Positions 61,623 to 64,000 of a DNA stretch of 64,000 bases are shown piece after piece. This DNA is from CAWFGW01 sp963815495. Lineage in GTDB: Bacteria > Bacteroidota > Bacteroidia > Cytophagales > JAAEPT01. The notes beneath the pieces were generated by a model that was not told where the DNA came from, searched no databases, and saw only the letters and a program-made list of their open reading frames with translations. The stretch is taken from NCBI GenBank assembly GCA_963815495.1, contig CAWFGW010000011.1:138316-202315 (forward strand). Direction: 5' to 3'. The position numbers and the translations under genes are program-made. How positions within the stretch are numbered: the first letter of the stretch is position 1; the number at the start of each line of letters is the position of its first letter.

Positions 61623-63944
61623 CTATTTAATAAATAAAGAATCAGATGATTCTACAAATGTCGAGTCAGTAACCAATGAATCACTTTCAATTTTTAAGGT
61701 ATCCTTAATAATCACTTTTGTGCGACAATCATGTGGTCGGTCGATGTTTGCAGGTTCTTTATCAAAAGGAGATCTTTTCAAACCATCGGGGTCAGCATAG
61801 GCACTTTCTAAAAACAGTCCAAAAATTGGCAGGGCTGTTCGCATTGCCTCACCTAGCTCCCCTGTTCTAAAATGTACACTCCTTTCTTCTGCTCCTACCC
61901 ATACTCCCCCAACTAAATTTTTAGTAACTCCTACATACCAACCATCAGAGTGGTTGTTTGATGTTCCCGTTTTTCCACCAATATGATTATTGCCAAATAA
62001 TCCATCATATAAAAACAAAGCTTGCGAGGTACCTTTATATTCTTCAGTTGTACCTCTTAACATATACGACATTAACCAAGCGTTTTCTTCCGAAAGCACT
62101 CGCTTCGGCTCTTCGACAAAATTAGCAATTTCAACTCCATCTTTATCTACTATTCGAGTTACCATCGTTGGTTGATAATTTAAACCTCCATTTACAAAGG
62201 GGAGGTACGAATTAGTTAGTTCGAGCAGGTAAACATCATTAGAACCTAGACCTATGGATGGTACAGGTTTTAATTCACTTTTGATACCACATTTTTTTGC
62301 CATTTGAGCCACCGAATCGGGAGTAACCTGCATGGTTAATTTAGCTGCTACTGTATTAATTGAACGTGCTAAAGCGTACCGCAATCTAACTGTATCTCCA
62401 GTGTATTCTCTATTGGCATTTTTTGGAGTCCATGATTTCTTTTCTCCATTCTCTTCGTAGTGATGTATTGTTAACTCATCCACAATTTTATCACACGGTG
62501 ACATGCCTTGACTCAAAGCTGTTGCATAAACAAACGGTTTGAAGGTAGAACCGGGTTGACGTTTAGATTGATATATATGATCATATTTAAAAGACTCGTA
62601 ATCAATGCCTCCAACCCAAGTTTTTATGTATCCGTTTTGGGGATTCATGGTTACAAAACCAGCATGAAGTATTTTTTTGTAATAGGCTAATGAATCCATC
62701 GTTGTGAATACGGTATCAATTTGTCCTGACCAGCTAAAAACTTTCATCTTATGAGGTATGTTCAAGTATTTATCAATCGAATCCACATTGCCTGCAAAAC
62801 GTGATTTGAGTCTGTTATATATTTCAGTTTGTTTTACTACAGTATTTAAAAAACCTGGGATTTCTTTCTTCTGAGAATCAATCCATGGATTTTCCCCCTT
62901 CCAATGATTATCAAATTTTTCTTGAAGACGCTTCATATGTTTATGTACTGCTGCTTCAGCATGCTTTTGCAAACGGGAGTCAATAGTGGTATATATTTTT
63001 AGTCCATCAGCATATAAATCATAGCCGTTTTCTTGACACCAAGCACTTAATTCATGTGCTACAGCGGATTTAAAATAAGGAATAGTCGTCTGATTTTGAT
63101 TTACAAGCTGATAACGCAATTGAAGTGGTTTTTCAATTGCTTCTGTGTACTGATGGTCCGAAATAACCTTATTTTTTTTCATTAAAGACAGCACCACATC
63201 CCTTCGACTCTTTGCATGATTAGGATGTAAGACAGGGCTATAATAAGTAGTTGCTTTGAGTAGTCCAATTAGTACTGCACACTCATCAATATCCAACTGA
63301 TGTGGCTTCTTATTAAAAAAAGTTTCTGAAGCTGTTTTAATACCAAAAGAATTACTACCAAAATCAACGGTGTTCATATATAAAAGTAAGATCTCCTCTT
63401 TTGTATAATTATTCTCAAGTTTATAAGCTACAGACCATTCTTTAATTTTAATGATGACCATATTCACTCCAGGAATATAGGATAATAGACCTTTTTTAGT
63501 GTCTTTGCGCATCTTAAAAAGGTTTTTTGCTAACTGTTGAGTAATGGTACTTCCTCCTCGCTTGTCTCCTTTAATCAAATACCAGATGATTGCAGCGTTG
63601 GATTGCCAATCAACGCCATCATGTTCATAGAAACGTACATCTTCAGTAGCAATCAACCCTTTATAGAAATAAGGATTGACCTCTCTCATTTCTACCGATG
63701 TTCTGTTTTCTCTAAAAAAACGTCCAATTAGTTCACCATCCTGAGAATACATTTCTGATGCCGTAGCTAACTTAGGATTTTTAAGATCTTTAACAGTCGG
63801 TACTGAACCAAATAACCATAAAAAATTAAATTCTAAGCATAGAAAAAAAAACAGCAGAAAAATCAGGAACAAAAATGGGTATTTCGTTCTTTTTCTTAAC
63901 CACACTTTTTTAAATGTAGTGACTAACTTATCTTTTAAATTCAC
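61623..63944 (-). CDS. Class A penicillin-binding protein 1A
   Basis: A 773-residue bifunctional peptidoglycan synthase. A basic cytoplasmic N-terminus, one membrane anchor about 22-46, then a glycosyltransferase 51 domain with Glu101 in IATEDVRFYEHDGVDW and GGSTITQQLAKNLF. The transpeptidase domain has Ser of S-x-x-K in RQPGSTFKPF (near residue 466), the SxN motif in RSINTVAA, and KTGT in GGKTGTSNNHSDG (near 658). The C-terminal tail is Asp/Ser-rich (about 735-773). It polymerises glycan and crosslinks peptides outside the inner membrane. No partner gene is adjacent. Confidence 0.95.
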   Translation of the reverse strand: MNLKDKLVTTFKKVWLRKRTKYPFLFLIFLLFFFLCLEFNFLWLFGSVPTVKDLKNPKLATASEMYSQDGELIGRFFRENRTSVEMREVNPYFYKGLIATEDVRFYEHDGVDWQSNAAIIWYLIKGDKRGGSTITQQLAKNLFKMRKDTKKGLLSYIPGVNMVIIKIKEWSVAYKLENNYTKEEILLLYMNTVDFGSNSFGIKTASETFFNKKPHQLDIDECAVLIGLLKATTYYSPVLHPNHAKSRRDVVLSLMKKNKVISDHQYTEAIEKPLQLRYQLVNQNQTTIPYFKSAVAHELSAWCQENGYDLYADGLKIYTTIDSRLQKHAEAAVHKHMKRLQEKFDNHWKGENPWIDSQKKEIPGFLNTVVKQTEIYNRLKSRFAGNVDSIDKYLNIPHKMKVFSWSGQIDTVFTTMDSLAYYKKILHAGFVTMNPQNGYIKTWVGGIDYESFKYDHIYQSKRQPGSTFKPFVYATALSQGMSPCDKIVDELTIHHYEENGEKKSWTPKNANREYTGDTVRLRYALARSINTVAAKLTMQVTPDSVAQMAKKCGIKSELKPVPSIGLGSNDVYLLELTNSYLPFVNGGLNYQPTMVTRIVDKDGVEIANFVEEPKRVLSEENAWLMSYMLRGTTEEYKGTSQALFLYDGLFGNNHIGGKTGTSNNHSDGWYVGVTKNLVGGVWVGAEERSVHFRTGELGEAMRTALPIFGLFLESAYADPDGLKRSPFDKEPANIDRPHDCRTKVIIKDTLKIESDSLVTDSTFVESSDSLFIK

Positions 63945-64000
63945 CTTTGCCCTCTAATTTAATCAATAAATGTACAACACAAGTTGTGTCAAAACAATAG

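Noticed and set aside
1..64000. tRNA, rRNA, CRISPR, restriction-modification, toxin-antitoxin or phage defence loci
   Set aside because: I looked through the gaps and the gene list on both strands and found no cloverleaf-like gene, repeat-spacer array or recognisable defence gene; PglZ in porX belongs to a signalling protein, not a BREX locus.

Overview
The window is from a member of the Bacteroidota, most likely class Flavobacteriia; genus cannot be fixed from sequence alone. The grounds are an AT-rich genome, near-absence of Shine-Dalgarno sequences, several TAnnTTTG-type -7 promoter elements, an LpxC-FabZ fusion, the type IX secretion (T9SS) regulator PorX, several secreted proteins with T9SS C-terminal sorting domains, and lineage-typical families (DUF3109, DUF4290). 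The window is mostly core chromosome. I see no tRNA, rRNA, CRISPR array, transposase, integrase or phage module.

Layout. 0-3.8 kb: nrdB-nrdA, class Ia ribonucleotide reductase, behind a structured leader. 3.8-6.8 kb: a SbtA-family bicarbonate transporter operon with small unknown proteins, divergent from a LysR regulator. 6.8-10.2 kb: a four-gene SOS-like cassette (XRE-S24 self-cleaving repressor, DUF72 protein, UmuD, UmuC). 10.2-13.4 kb (minus): porX-tsaE-ald. 13.5-18.6 kb: HD hydrolase, then lpxD, lpxC-fabZ, lpxA and an ABC ATPase. 18.6-36 kb (minus): mutS2, a 4424-residue modular T9SS surface protein and a second T9SS-sorted protein. 36.3-40.3 kb (minus): rsmA-mgtE-hydroxyacid dehydrogenase, then greA-HIT. 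40.3-48 kb: pepA-like peptidase, pdxA, then the lipid-precursor run DUF177-rpmF-plsX-fabH-efp-accB-accC. 48-50.2 kb: two short secreted orphans flanked by a direct repeat of the accC terminator plus the 3' end of a DUF3109 gene. 50.5-55 kb: T9SS type A and type B secreted proteins. 55.1-60.1 kb: UvrD/PcrA-type helicase, DUF4290, murA, Rieske protein, DUF2147. 60.2-64 kb (minus): dnaN and a class A penicillin-binding protein, with a tiny putative lipoprotein on the plus strand between them.

How the genes work together. Two themes stand out. Envelope building: lipid A (lpxD, lpxC-fabZ, lpxA), fatty acid and phospholipid precursors (plsX, fabH, accB, accC), peptidoglycan (murA, PBP1A) and T9SS cargo with its regulator PorX. 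Genome maintenance: nrdAB, umuDC, mutS2, uvrD, dnaN.

The observations most worth checking are the direct repeat around 48.0 and 49.6 kb, whose differences are almost all synonymous; the SOS-like cassette in which repressor and UmuD both keep the Ala-Gly cleavage site; the giant protein built from five progressively different modules; a MurA with Asp at the catalytic Cys position; and the bicarbonate transporter operon with unknown partners. I did not find a clear defence system or an obviously new enzyme system.
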